Shown here: positions 1 through 6,926 of the stretch, in pieces
How positions within the stretch are numbered: position 1 is the stretch's first letter
How the letters are laid out: each line of letters begins with the position of its first letter
NCBI GenBank assembly: GCA_903889965.1
Contig: CAISZM010000086.1
Location: 1-49,087, forward strand
DNA: 49,087 bases
Reading direction: 5' to 3'
DNA from: an uncultured Elusimicrobia bacterium
GTDB taxonomy: Bacteria > Elusimicrobiota > Elusimicrobia > Elusimicrobiales > UBA9959
Made by a program: the position numbers and the translations under genes
The notes under the pieces: model-generated
The model's database searches: none
Seen by the model: the letters and a program-made list of their open reading frames with translations, nothing else
Told to the model about the DNA's origin: nothing

Positions 1-570
1 CTCCCCGGTCCAGAACATGCTGACCTTCCTGTCCAGTTCTTTGCCAAGTTGCGCGAAATAGCCCTCAGGCATCCTGCCGAATTTTTTCTCCAGCACGGGG
101 TCCAGGGAATAATACGTGGGACAAAAAACGAACTGTTTGGCGCTCGAGCGCGAAACTATCCAGTTGACCACTTCTATCTGGCGCTCGGCCAGGCCCGGCA
201 GGTCTCCCTTCATGTCGTCCATAAGTATGGCGAACTTATCCACGCCTATGCGGTTGAAAGCGTCGATGCGGTTCTGCAGCAGTTTTTTCACTTCCAGGCT
301 GAACGGGGCAAGGTATATCTCATAAGGGCTGAAACCTACGCCGAACTCTATGCCGGCCGAATGACACTGCCCGGACAGCTTCGCAAGCTTTTCCTCGAGC
401 GCCTTAGGAAATGGCTCGCGCCATTTCCTGCGCAGGTAACCGTCCGCCTTCGGGGCGTACATGTAGAACGAAAAACCGTGCTTTTTCAGAAAGCGCGAGT
501 AATCCGCCCTTTCTCCCCAGCTCCAGGGTTCGCCGTAAAAACCTTCTATGACTCCTAATTGGGTGTTCAT
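1..570 (-). CDS. GH84 family beta-N-acetylglucosaminidase (O-GlcNAcase-like), N-terminal part; runs off the window
   Basis: The reverse strand encodes 190 residues from an ATG at 570 and is still open at base 1, so only the N-terminal part of the catalytic barrel is seen. Residues 7-16 (GVIEGFYGEP) and the following WSW match the start of GH84 (hyaluronidase/OGA) domains, as do YMYAPKAD (about 37-44) and WREPFP. Asp118-Asp119 in ILMDDMKGD correspond to the catalytic aspartate pair used in substrate-assisted hydrolysis of N-acetylglucosaminides. FWTG near residue 187 is also typical. No signal peptide is visible, so the protein may be cytoplasmic. A GGAGAT ribosome site precedes the start. It lies 28 bases after the small BMC gene and is probably co-transcribed with it. 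Its link to the microcompartment pathway is unknown. The family call is firm; the substrate is inferred. Confidence 0.85.
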   Translation of the reverse strand, partial: MNTQLGVIEGFYGEPWSWGERADYSRFLKKHGFSFYMYAPKADGYLRRKWREPFPKALEEKLAKLSGQCHSAGIEFGVGFSPYEIYLAPFSLEVKKLLQNRIDAFNRIGVDKFAILMDDMKGDLPGLAERQIEVVNWIVSRSSAKQFVFCPTYYSLDPVLEKKFGRMPEGYFAQLGKELDRKVSMFWTGE

Positions 571-598
571 TCTTTATATCTCCGCGCCTGTGCCGGCC

Positions 599-844
599 TC
601 AGTCCCGCACGACCCTTATGCAGCCGAACTCTATCCAGTCCAACGCCAGAGGGCTTACTATGGCGTTAGCAGGAACCCGTATGGACCCCGACCCCGGCAC
701 AAGCATTTTTTTAAGTTCAAAATCGCTTAAAAAGACCTTATGTTTTAATTCGGGCACCTTTTTGGGCGCGGACGCGCCCCCCCCCGGACTCCTCCGGGAG
801 AGGTGCTCCATTATAAGGTCTTCAACAGCGCCCTTTGTGAGCAT
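599..844 (-). CDS. Small BMC-locus protein resembling the N-terminal segment of EutQ/EutT
   Basis: An 81-residue protein with a short N-terminal helix (residues 2-17), a glycine/proline linker, and a C-terminal segment of the form FLSDFELKKML...IRVPANAIVSPLALDW. The pattern L-(S/T)-x-x-D/E-(6 to 10 residues)-G-x-x-x-I-x-(V/L)-P-x-x-A-x-(I/V)-(S/T)-P-x-A resembles the first 40-50 residues of EutQ and EutT, which occur in many BMC operons. Here the segment stands alone, with no cupin or adenosyltransferase domain. It sits between a BMC-H gene and the GH84 gene, on the same strand. The N-terminal helix could contact the shell, but that is inference. The ribosome site is weak (AGGA close to the ATG). 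The gene is probably real given its conserved look and operon position; its function is unknown. Confidence 0.65.
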   Translation of the reverse strand: MLTKGAVEDLIMEHLSRRSPGGGASAPKKVPELKHKVFLSDFELKKMLVPGSGSIRVPANAIVSPLALDWIEFGCIRVVRD

Positions 845-863
845 GATCCTGAGCGGCAGGCGG

Positions 864-899
864 GGAGCGAACGAAACCGGCCTCCGCGTTTATCGCTCC
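864..899 (-). promoter_or_regulatory. Intergenic hairpin between BMC-H and the small BMC protein
   Basis: The arms at 864-870 (GGAGCGA) and 893-899 (TCGCTCC) are perfectly complementary and abut the stop of the BMC-H gene. There is no U-tract, so an RNA stability or processing element is as likely as a terminator. Confidence 0.35.
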
Positions 900-1193
900 T
901 TACGCCTTCACGGATATCTTCACCAGATACTTGTCCAGGTCGTCGGCGGGACGCGGTATGACGTGCATGCCGACAAGCTCCCCCGCTTTCTGGGCGGCGG
1001 CGGCTCCGGCTTCCACGGCGGCGCGCACGGCTCCGACTTCTCCGGCGCACAAGGTGGTGACGTAACCCGAACCTATTTTTTCGTAGCCGAGCAGCCGCAC
1101 CTTGGCGGCCTTGCTCATGGCGTCAGAGGCCTCTATCATACCTATGAAACCCTTGGTCTCTATCATTCCTAATGCTTCTTTCGCTTCTGACAT
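900..1193 (-). CDS. BMC-H hexameric shell protein (first copy)
   Basis: A single-domain shell protein of 97 residues, in the PduA/EutM/CcmK family (PF00936). The start [11 protein letters not shown], the central [21 protein letters not shown] and the end GMHVIPRP are the usual landmarks of the fold. Hexamers of this kind tile the facets of the compartment and carry the small metabolite pores; the pore loop here lies around the KIGSG stretch. A good ribosome site (AAGGAG) precedes the ATG at 1193. It is closely related to the second BMC-H gene at 5868-6152 but differs in the C-terminal tail, so the two hexamers may have different neighbours or surface charges. The family call is very secure; pore selectivity cannot be read from the sequence alone. 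Confidence 0.96.
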   Translation of the reverse strand: MSEAKEALGMIETKGFIGMIEASDAMSKAAKVRLLGYEKIGSGYVTTLCAGEVGAVRAAVEAGAAAAQKAGELVGMHVIPRPADDLDKYLVKISVKA

Positions 1194-1226
1194 ATTTTCT
1201 CCTTTTCCCGTTTAACAGATAAATCC

Positions 1227-1245
1227 CGGGCGCGCAGCGCGCCCG
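1227..1245 (-). promoter_or_regulatory. GC-rich hairpin between deoC and BMC-H
   Basis: CGGGCGCG at 1227-1234 pairs with CGCGCCCG at 1238-1245 around a 3-base CAG loop, in the 58-base gap between deoC and the shell gene. No U-tract follows it on the transcript strand. A role in mRNA stability or in setting shell:enzyme ratio is inferred. Confidence 0.4.
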
Positions 1246-1251
1246 ACTTCC

Positions 1252-2253
1252 TCAGTACTGTCCCTTCGAGGCCTGGCCTCCGGAAACGATGGCTATGCTT
1301 GCGCTGGTCCCCAGGCGGTTTGCGCCGGCTTTTATCATGGCCTCGGCGATCTTGGCGTCCTTGATCCCGCCAGAAGCCTTTACGCCCATTTCGGGGCCTA
1401 CGGTCTCGCGCATCAGGGCTACGTCTTCGGGAGTGGCGCCGCCCGAACCAAAACCCGTGGAAGTCTTCACAAAATCGGCCTGCGCCTGCTTGGACATGCG
1501 GCAGGCGCGCACCTTCTCGTCTTTTGTAAGATAGGACGTCTCAAGTATCACTTTTAGCACCTTGCCGCGGGTGGCCTCGCGCACGGCCCTGATATCGTCG
1601 AGCGCAAGCTGGTCGTTACCGGATTTCAGCGCGCCGATATTAATCACCATGTCTATTTCTTCGGCGCCGTTGGCTATGGCGTCGCGGGCCTCTATGGCCT
1701 TGACCGTGGGGGTGGTAGATCCCAGCGGGAAACCGATGACCGTGCAGACCTTTACGGAGCTGCCCCTGAGAAGGCGGGCGGCCATGGCCACGTAGCCGGG
1801 GTTAACGCAGACGGAAGCGAAGCGGTATTTACGGGCTTCTTCGCAGAGCTTTCCTATTTCCTCCTGCGTAGCGTTGGCCTTCAGCAGGGTATGGTCTATC
1901 ATCCCGGCGATGGATGAGCTCTTTTCGTCAGGGTTGCAGAAGCTGACGCGCTCCACGCCCATCTCTTTGACCTGCCCGGGGGTGTAATTGGTGAGCGGGT
2001 TGCATTTCTGGCAGGAGGAACTGCAGGTGTTCTCCTCCAGCCGGCAGTCGCCCTGCCCGGAACACTGTTTTGCGGGAACGCTCCCGGCCCTGCCCGGCGC
2101 GGGCGGATTTACAAGCGGGTGCTGAAAGAGTTTGCCGGCCGTGCCCATGCCTACGGAATCGCCGGGCATCCTGCGCGGGGTGAAACCTTCGCCTTTCTCG
2201 CGCATTATCTTTGCCACTTCTGCAGCTATCTTCCGGATATCTTCGTCGTTCAT
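1252..2253 (-). CDS. deoC: Deoxyribose-phosphate aldolase (DERA) with encapsulation-peptide-like N-terminal extension
   Basis: This enzyme cleaves 2-deoxyribose-5-phosphate to acetaldehyde and glyceraldehyde-3-phosphate. The catalytic barrel starts near residue 113 ([11 protein letters not shown]). The expected Schiff-base lysine is Lys263 in FVKTSTGFG, the second active-site lysine is Lys292 (VKASGGI), and the aspartate is Asp201 (EEIDMVIN). At 333 residues it is about 100 longer than ordinary DERA. The extension has an amphipathic helix (residues 1-20), typical of cargo peptides that target enzymes into BMCs, then a linker and a cysteine cluster (Cys64, 70, 77, 81, 84). The ribosome site overlaps the stop of the preceding BMC-P gene, so translation is probably coupled. 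It is the likely signature enzyme of the compartment. The enzyme call is firm; encapsulation and metal binding by the cysteines are inference. Confidence 0.95.
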   Translation of the reverse strand: MNDEDIRKIAAEVAKIMREKGEGFTPRRMPGDSVGMGTAGKLFQHPLVNPPAPGRAGSVPAKQCSGQGDCRLEENTCSSSCQKCNPLTNYTPGQVKEMGVERVSFCNPDEKSSSIAGMIDHTLLKANATQEEIGKLCEEARKYRFASVCVNPGYVAMAARLLRGSSVKVCTVIGFPLGSTTPTVKAIEARDAIANGAEEIDMVINIGALKSGNDQLALDDIRAVREATRGKVLKVILETSYLTKDEKVRACRMSKQAQADFVKTSTGFGSGGATPEDVALMRETVGPEMGVKASGGIKDAKIAEAMIKAGANRLGTSASIAIVSGGQASKGQY

Positions 2254-2258
2254 GTGTC

Positions 2259-2534
2259 TTATTCTCCTAAATGGACCCTGTCCACTATGCCGGCTATAAC
2301 GGTGCGCACCGGCGCGCCGGGATTCTTCAAGATCTTCCTGGCTGAGCCGCCCTCGTCCAGCACCAGCACGGTATCGCCGGGACCGGCCCCCTGCCCGCCG
2401 TCGAGCGCCAAGGCGGCCTCGCCGACAAATTTATTCCGGCTGTCCAAGGCCTTCACCAGCAGCAGCGTGGCGTTTTTAAGCCCCGGGTGCTTGCGCGTGG
2501 CCCACACATTACCGATAACTTTCGCTATGAACAT
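2259..2534 (-). CDS. BMC-P pentameric vertex protein (EutN/CcmL family), copy 1
   Basis: A 91-residue protein of the EutN/CcmL family (PF03319), which forms the pentamers that close the vertices of the polyhedral shell. It begins [18 protein letters not shown] and continues with LLLVKALD, the usual first strands, then a glycine-rich stretch [12 protein letters not shown] and the C-terminal AGIVDRV. It lies between the DERA gene and a second BMC-P gene, 29 bases from the latter and 5 bases from the former. A GGAG motif precedes the ATG. The family is clear. It is one of three divergent BMC-P genes here, so mixed vertices or specialised roles are possible but not shown. Confidence 0.94.
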   Translation of the reverse strand: MFIAKVIGNVWATRKHPGLKNATLLLVKALDSRNKFVGEAALALDGGQGAGPGDTVLVLDEGGSARKILKNPGAPVRTVIAGIVDRVHLGE

Positions 2535-2563
2535 CCGAAAACTCCAGTTTCAGGCCGCAGGCT

Positions 2564-2875
2564 TCAATTTAGGCCGTGACCCGGGATCGACTTGCCGTCT
2601 ATTATTCCCACTATCGCCGCGTCTACCGGAGGCAGGGGTGTTCCGACCGCGGTTTCCCCCTCCCACCCTTCGAAGGCCACTATCGCCTCGCGCGAAGCCA
2701 CGAAAAAAACGGTTTCTCCTGCCCCGGAGCCGACCGTATCCCCGGCCACCAGCGGCTCGCCCGAGGGCTTGTCGGTCTCCCAGTCCAGCGGCTGGATGAG
2801 CAAAAGCGTCTTCTGTTCCATGCCGCAGCATTGCCTGGAACAGAATACCCTGCCTATGACCTTGGCTTGCCTCAT
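2564..2875 (-). CDS. BMC-P pentameric vertex protein, copy 2
   Basis: A 103-residue EutN/CcmL-family protein starting RQAKVIGRVFCSRQCCGMEQ, then LLLIQPLDWE and a GAGETVFFVASREA strand, ending in AAIVGIIDG. It is clearly diverged from the other two pentamer genes and has a longer loop in the second half (around GWEGETAVGTPLPP) and an unusual Cys-x-x-x-Cys-Cys group at residues 12-17. The neighbouring genes are rpiB upstream and another BMC-P downstream, with gaps under 30 bases and AAGGA before the start, so it belongs to the same transcript. Role: shell vertex capping. The cysteines could be reactive or metal-binding, but nothing else supports this. Confidence 0.93.
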   Translation of the reverse strand: MRQAKVIGRVFCSRQCCGMEQKTLLLIQPLDWETDKPSGEPLVAGDTVGSGAGETVFFVASREAIVAFEGWEGETAVGTPLPPVDAAIVGIIDGKSIPGHGLN

Positions 2876-2900
2876 AAATCGCCGATTCCTTCAACTCTCT

Positions 2901-3347
2901 TCAGCAGCAGCGCTGCTCTATCGCCGTTATCTTATCAAGGCGCTTCTGGTACTTGCCGCCCTCAAAAGGGGTGTTAAGCCAGACCTTTACCATCTCCTGC
3001 AGGGCCAGGTCGCCGTGCGTTTTCCCGCCCAGGCACAGCACATTGCAATCTTCGTGGGCCGAGGCGAAACGCGCGGAGATTATATCGTAGGCGCCCACGG
3101 CGCGTATGCCGTGCACCTTGTTGGCGGCGAGCGGCATGGCCCCGTTGAAGCCGTCCACCAGCACGGCGCGGTCGAATTCCTTCCTGCGCACGGCCTCGCT
3201 GACCAGCAGCGCTATGTCCGGGAAGTCCACGGGTTCGACGGAATAACAGCCGAAGTCGGCGACATCGTGCCCCAGCCCCTGGAGGAACTTCTTAAGTTTT
3301 TCCTTGGCCTCAAAACCCGCGTGATCCGCGCCTATAACCAGTCTCAT
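2901..3347 (-). CDS. rpiB: RpiB/LacAB-family sugar-phosphate isomerase lacking the usual catalytic cysteine
   Basis: A 148-residue protein that matches RpiB over its full length: IGADHAGFEAKEKL at the start, AANKVHGIRAVGAYD in the middle, NVLCLGGKTHGDLA and FEGGKYQKRLDKITAIEQ at the end. In E. coli RpiB the base is a cysteine in ICGTGxG; here the equivalent segment is VDGFNGAMP, so position 65 is aspartate and the anion loop is altered. The glutamate used by the actinobacterial type is not obvious either. His9 and His98 are kept; one of the two C-terminal phosphate-binding arginines is lysine (Lys132). It may act on a different sugar phosphate or be a weak isomerase. RpiB next to DERA is the described hallmark of SPU-type BMC loci. 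Family firm, substrate open. Confidence 0.9.
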   Translation of the reverse strand: MRLVIGADHAGFEAKEKLKKFLQGLGHDVADFGCYSVEPVDFPDIALLVSEAVRRKEFDRAVLVDGFNGAMPLAANKVHGIRAVGAYDIISARFASAHEDCNVLCLGGKTHGDLALQEMVKVWLNTPFEGGKYQKRLDKITAIEQRCC

Positions 3348-3376
3348 AATATTCTCCCGGTATGAACAGTAAAAAG

Positions 3377-3925
3377 CTATAGGGCCGCGCCCAGGTGTTC
3401 ATGCGCGTTGGGTATGACTATGCGGCTCACCACGGCGTCCTCGCCGATGGCCTTCACCCCGGCGGCCACAGCTGTGCGCACCGCTCCCACTTCGCCCGTA
3501 ACCGTAAAATAGCCCTTGCCGCCAATGCCCTTGCCAGTGTTGACCTCCGCCACGTGAACGAAAGCCGCCTTGGCGGCGGCGTCGGCTGCGAACAGGGCGG
3601 GCAGCGCTTCCTTGGTCTCCACCATTCCCACGGCCCCGAGCGTCTCCCCCTTCACTTTCTTATTCAGGGCCGCGAGCGCTCCGGAATGAACATTGCGTAT
3701 TATGCTCCGCGAAACGACGGTTCCGCCCGCTATTTCCGCCCCCTTGGCGAGCGCGGATTCCACTTCGCCCACCGTACCGGAGATCACTATGATGTATTTT
3801 CCTTTTGAAATGGCCTGGTGGATCTCGGGGTTAACGCCGGCGGCCTTGCACATCGCGTCAAGGGTTTCAAGGCCCTTCGCTATCGACGAGGTTTCGATCA
3901 GACCTAAGGCTATATTTGCCTGCAT
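3377..3925 (-). CDS. BMC-T tandem-domain trimeric shell protein
   Basis: 182 residues with two PF00936 domains in tandem. The first runs from ALGLIETSSIAKGLETLDAM to about residue 88; the second starts at LGAVGMVETKEALPALFAAD and ends VVSRIVIPNAHEHLG. Tandem proteins assemble as trimers that look like hexamers and often have larger or modified central pores. The position that holds the Fe-S cysteine in PduT is serine here (ISKGKY), so this copy should not carry a cluster, unlike the second BMC-T at 7745-8293. AAGGAG precedes the ATG. It sits between the aldehyde dehydrogenase and rpiB. Class secure; what passes its pore is unknown. Confidence 0.94.
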   Translation of the reverse strand: MQANIALGLIETSSIAKGLETLDAMCKAAGVNPEIHQAISKGKYIIVISGTVGEVESALAKGAEIAGGTVVSRSIIRNVHSGALAALNKKVKGETLGAVGMVETKEALPALFAADAAAKAAFVHVAEVNTGKGIGGKGYFTVTGEVGAVRTAVAAGVKAIGEDAVVSRIVIPNAHEHLGAAL

Positions 3926-3983
3926 AAAGTGCTCCTTGTGCTATCGGGAACCGAAAAAACGGTGAAGACTTCCCGCTTCTCTG

Positions 3984-5393
3984 TCACGCTATCCTCAAGT
4001 CCCCCACCACGCTGCACTGCAGCGGCCGCGCGAAATGGCTGGTCTTGGTAATGCCGTCGCCCGTGGGTGTGCCTATGGACATGGAGGCGTAGCCTTCTCC
4101 CATTCCGAGGCCGTGCAGCGTGCAGGCGTTCTTGACGAATATCGAGCAGGCCATGCGGCGGCTCATCAGCGTCAGGTTTTTGACGTTGGTGGAGTAGATG
4201 CCGGCGGTGTGATGGTGCCCGCCTTCCGCGGCGTAAGCCAGCTCTATCGCCGCGTTCATATCGCGCGCCATGGTCACCGGCAGCACCGGCATCAGCTGCT
4301 CGCTGAACACAAAGGGGTGGTCGTTGGGAACTTCTCCCCAGATCACGCGTATGTCGTCCGGGAGGTTAAGACCTATGGACTTCGCGATCACCGACGGATT
4401 TTTGCCGACAAAATCGCGGTTTAGCTTGGGTTCGCGGCCGGGTTCGATTATGGCTATCTTCGCGAGCGCATCCATCTGCGCGCCGGTCAGCTCGTATGCG
4501 CGCGGGTCGAGGCGCATGGCTTCCAGAAAGCGGGAGCGCGCGGCTTCCAGCACTATAACTTCCTTTTCAGCTATGCAAAGAACGTTATTATCGAAACCGC
4601 AGCCCGTTATTATCTCCCGCGCGCAGTCCGGGAACACCGCCGTTTCGTCAACCACTATCGGCGGATTGCCGGGGCCGGCGGCTATGGTCTTGCATGCTTT
4701 TCCGGCCGTCATCGCGACTTTGACTATGGCCGGGCCGCCGGTAACGATGTTCATGCGGCCCTTGGGATGGCACAGCAGCTGGCGCGTGGCTTCCTGCGTG
4801 GGCTTAAAGATCGTGGTCACAAGGTTCGCCGGCCCGCCCGCGGCAACTATGGCCTTGTCCAGCACGCGCACGGCGTCCTGCACGCAGCCCTTGGCGGCGG
4901 GGTGCGGCGAGAAAACGACTGAATTCCCGGCCGATAATATCCCGATGGCGTTGCTGATGATGGTGGCGACGGCATTGGTGGACGGGGTGATGGCCGCGAC
5001 CACGCCGAAAGGCGCGTACTCCACCAGGGTAAGGCCTTTATCGCCGGTGTAGGAGACAGAACGCAGGTCTTCCACCCCGGGAGTACGGTTGGCCACCACC
5101 AGGTTCTTCAAAATTTTATCTTCGACCCGGCCCATGCCGGTTTCCGCCACCGCGAGTTCAGCCCAGCGCCTGGCGTTGGAGCGCGAAACCTCGCGCATTG
5201 CCGCTATTATCTTCCCGCGCGCCTCCAGCCCCAGCTCCTGGAAACCGGGCTGGGCCTTCTCAGCGGCGCTGACCGCTTCGTCCACGGTTTCAAAAACCGG
5301 GCCGCCGTCCGGGCAGGCGACTTCGGCCTGCCCGCCGAGGTTCTTTACCACTTCGGAAACGATCTTTTTCAGGTCTTCTTCGCTTAGGGACAT
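3984..5393 (-). CDS. CoA-acylating aldehyde dehydrogenase (EutE/PduP-like) with N-terminal encapsulation helix
   Basis: 469 residues from the ATG at 5393, chosen because a GGAG ribosome site lies just upstream; the open frame runs further to 5462, but that part looks like non-coding GC-rich sequence. It oxidises acetaldehyde to acetyl-CoA with NAD+. The catalytic thiol is Cys273 in DNNVLCIAEKE, a motif characteristic of BMC aldehyde dehydrogenases, and APFGVVAAITPSTN and the glycine-rich ITGCG stretch fit the nucleotide fold. Residues 2-18 (LSEEDLKKIVSEVVKNL) form an amphipathic helix followed by a flexible linker, the standard BMC targeting peptide. It takes the acetaldehyde made by DERA and supplies acetyl-CoA to PduL. 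The chain-length preference is inferred from context. Confidence 0.96.
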   Translation of the reverse strand: MSLSEEDLKKIVSEVVKNLGGQAEVACPDGGPVFETVDEAVSAAEKAQPGFQELGLEARGKIIAAMREVSRSNARRWAELAVAETGMGRVEDKILKNLVVANRTPGVEDLRSVSYTGDKGLTLVEYAPFGVVAAITPSTNAVATIISNAIGILSAGNSVVFSPHPAAKGCVQDAVRVLDKAIVAAGGPANLVTTIFKPTQEATRQLLCHPKGRMNIVTGGPAIVKVAMTAGKACKTIAAGPGNPPIVVDETAVFPDCAREIITGCGFDNNVLCIAEKEVIVLEAARSRFLEAMRLDPRAYELTGAQMDALAKIAIIEPGREPKLNRDFVGKNPSVIAKSIGLNLPDDIRVIWGEVPNDHPFVFSEQLMPVLPVTMARDMNAAIELAYAAEGGHHHTAGIYSTNVKNLTLMSRRMACSIFVKNACTLHGLGMGEGYASMSIGTPTGDGITKTSHFARPLQCSVVGDLRIA

Positions 5394-5433
5394 AAGAACT
5401 CCGCCTTTCCGCCGACTCTCACCGCACCGAGGG

Positions 5434-5451
5434 GGCGCCCCGCCGGGCGCC
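5434..5451 (-). promoter_or_regulatory. GC-rich hairpin upstream of the aldehyde dehydrogenase
   Basis: GGCGCCC at 5434-5440 and GGGCGCC at 5445-5451 form a perfect 7-bp stem with a 4-base loop in the gap between a BMC-P stop (5459) and the dehydrogenase start. There is no U-tract. Confidence 0.4.
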
Positions 5452-5458
5452 GCTGCCC

Positions 5459-5767
5459 TCATTCGGTCATCTTGTCCGATGACTTCCTGAACACTATTTT
5501 TCCGTCCTTCTCTATCGTACCCACTATGGCAAAAACGGTGCAGTCCGCCGGCGTATTTTCCGTTTTTGAAGTCTGTCGTGCGCTGGAACCCTGCACGAGC
5601 AGCACCAGCTCGCCCGTACCGGCGCCCACGGCGTCTATGGCCACGAGGGTGTTGCCGCGCGGCTTATCGTCGAGGCCTACGGGCTGGACCATCAGCAGTT
5701 TTGTGCCCACAAGTTTATCGTCTTTGCGGGTACAGACAACGTTACCCACTACTCGTGCGAATAGCAT
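5459..5767 (-). CDS. BMC-P pentameric vertex protein, copy 3
   Basis: 102 residues of the EutN/CcmL family. I take the ATG at 5767 because GGAGG lies just upstream and the protein then begins LFARVVGNVVCTRKDDKL, the family's normal start; the frame can be extended to 5827 but adds only 20 unlikely residues. It continues KLLMVQPVGLDDKP, then GAGTGELVLLVQGSSARQ and ends AIVGTIEKDG with a charged tail. It is the third distinct pentamer gene in the locus, located between BMC-H and the aldehyde dehydrogenase. The function, closing shell vertices, is by family membership. Confidence 0.94.
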   Translation of the reverse strand: MLFARVVGNVVCTRKDDKLVGTKLLMVQPVGLDDKPRGNTLVAIDAVGAGTGELVLLVQGSSARQTSKTENTPADCTVFAIVGTIEKDGKIVFRKSSDKMTE

Positions 5768-5867
5768 GAATCCTCCACCGTTCGGTAAGCCGAAAAGCGC
5801 AAAGCCGGAAAAGCCGCTCTGGAGCACCTACCCCGGACTTTTTACGCTTTGCGTTCGCGCTTTACGC

Positions 5868-6152
5868 TCACTTCCGCTTGGCTTCGCTTATGGGCAGCCG
5901 GCCTTCCAGGTCCCCGTGGGGCTGCGGTATAACGTGTACGCTCACGAGTTCCCCGACTTTCTGCGCCGCGGCGGCGCCGGAATCGCAGGCGGCGCGGCAG
6001 GCGGCGACTTCACCCCTGAACATAATGGTCACGAGGCCCGAGCCGATCTTTTCATAACCCACTATTTTGACGTTGGCTGATTTAACAGCGGCGTCGGCCG
6101 CTTCCACGCAAGCCACGAAGCCTTTTGTTTCTATCATTCCGAGTGCTTCCAT
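5868..6152 (-). CDS. BMC-H hexameric shell protein (second copy)
   Basis: 94 residues starting [19 protein letters not shown]. Two ATGs are possible; the inner one (6152) is preferred because GGAGG sits five bases before it, whereas the outer (6164) has no ribosome site. Typical features are [21 protein letters not shown] in the centre and [13 protein letters not shown] near the end. Compared with the 900-1193 copy it has extra cysteines (Cys15, about 52 and 56) and a basic tail (SEAKRK). It is preceded by a large structured gap after pduL and followed about 100 bases later by a BMC-P gene. Facet-forming hexamer; the call is secure. Confidence 0.95.
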   Translation of the reverse strand: MEALGMIETKGFVACVEAADAAVKSANVKIVGYEKIGSGLVTIMFRGEVAACRAACDSGAAAAQKVGELVSVHVIPQPHGDLEGRLPISEAKRK

Positions 6153-6184
6153 TGTATCCTCCATTTACCGGCTGTGGCGGATAT

Positions 6185-6235
6185 CGGTCAGCGGGCCGGA
6201 TAAGGATCCGGCCCCGCCCCGCATACGCCTGACCG
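6185..6235 (-). promoter_or_regulatory. Two-part hairpin between pduL and the second BMC-H gene
   Basis: An inner perfect stem (6193-6201 with 6206-6214, loop AAGG) is enclosed by a second complementary pair, CGGTCAG at 6185-6191 and CTGACCG at 6229-6235. It fills the 97-base gap downstream of pduL. On the transcript it is not followed by a run of U, so partial termination, RNase processing or protection of the downstream shell mRNA are all possible. Confidence 0.45.
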
Positions 6236-6249
6236 CTACCGCATGCTTT

Positions 6250-6882
6250 CTAAACTATAAACGCCGCTGCGCCGTTCTTCAGGCCGGCGGCGTTGGCCTC
6301 CTCCACGTCCAGGTGCAGTTCGAGGGCGAACTTTTCCGAAACGCGGCAGAGCACATTTTCAAAAATGGTTTCCCGGTCCGTGCCGCGGCCGCAGAGCACG
6401 CGCACCTCGGAACCGTCCTTTATTTTCAGGGACTCGGCGTCCCTGGGATGGAAATGGATGTGGCGCTTGGAAAGTATCACGCCCTTTGTCACGGTCACGG
6501 AGCCCTTCGGGCCGGTGATCTTTATGCCGGGAGAATTATCCAGCTTGCCGGAATCACGTATGGGCGGCTCCAGCCCGAGGAGGCGGGAGTCGGCCAGCGA
6601 CACCTCCACCTGCGTGTAGGGGCGGTAGGGACCGATCATGCGCACTTTGTTTATCGAGCCCTTAGGGCCCTCCACGGTTACAGCTTCTTCACAGGCGTAA
6701 AATCCGGGCTGCCGCAGCTGGCGGAACAGGCGGGGTTCCGAGTCCGCGCCGAAAACGGCCTTAAAATCCTCTTTAGTGAAATGAACGTGCCGGTTGGAGA
6801 CGCCCACGGGTACGGGCGCGGAGGAGCGCCCCTGCCGGAGCTTAAGGTCTTCGAGTATCTCTTTTAAAAGTTTCTCGTCCAT
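6250..6882 (-). CDS. pduL: PduL-type phosphotransacylase
   Basis: 210 residues, the normal PduL length (PF06130). It transfers the acetyl group from acetyl-CoA to phosphate, which regenerates CoA inside the compartment and yields acetyl-phosphate. The two metal-binding motifs are present: SNRHVH (His32, His34) and SKRHIHFH (His141, His143, His145). Other family features are RMIGPYRPYTQVE and the C-terminal HLDVEEANAAGL. The N-terminal 15 residues (LLKEILEDLKL) form a short amphipathic helix that could target it to the lumen. It pairs with the aldehyde dehydrogenase as in other metabolosomes. No acetate kinase gene is in the window, so the fate of acetyl-phosphate is decided elsewhere. Confidence 0.96.
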   Translation of the reverse strand: MDEKLLKEILEDLKLRQGRSSAPVPVGVSNRHVHFTKEDFKAVFGADSEPRLFRQLRQPGFYACEEAVTVEGPKGSINKVRMIGPYRPYTQVEVSLADSRLLGLEPPIRDSGKLDNSPGIKITGPKGSVTVTKGVILSKRHIHFHPRDAESLKIKDGSEVRVLCGRGTDRETIFENVLCRVSEKFALELHLDVEEANAAGLKNGAAAFIV

Positions 6883-6926
6883 TCAGTCGGATCCAGATCT
6901 ATCCCACGCATGCAGCCCGCCGTCAG

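Noticed and set aside
5394-5462. Longer N-terminus of the aldehyde dehydrogenase
   Set aside because: The ATG at 5393 has a proper ribosome site and exposes the targeting helix; the extra residues are Pro/Arg/Gly-rich readthrough of a hairpin region.
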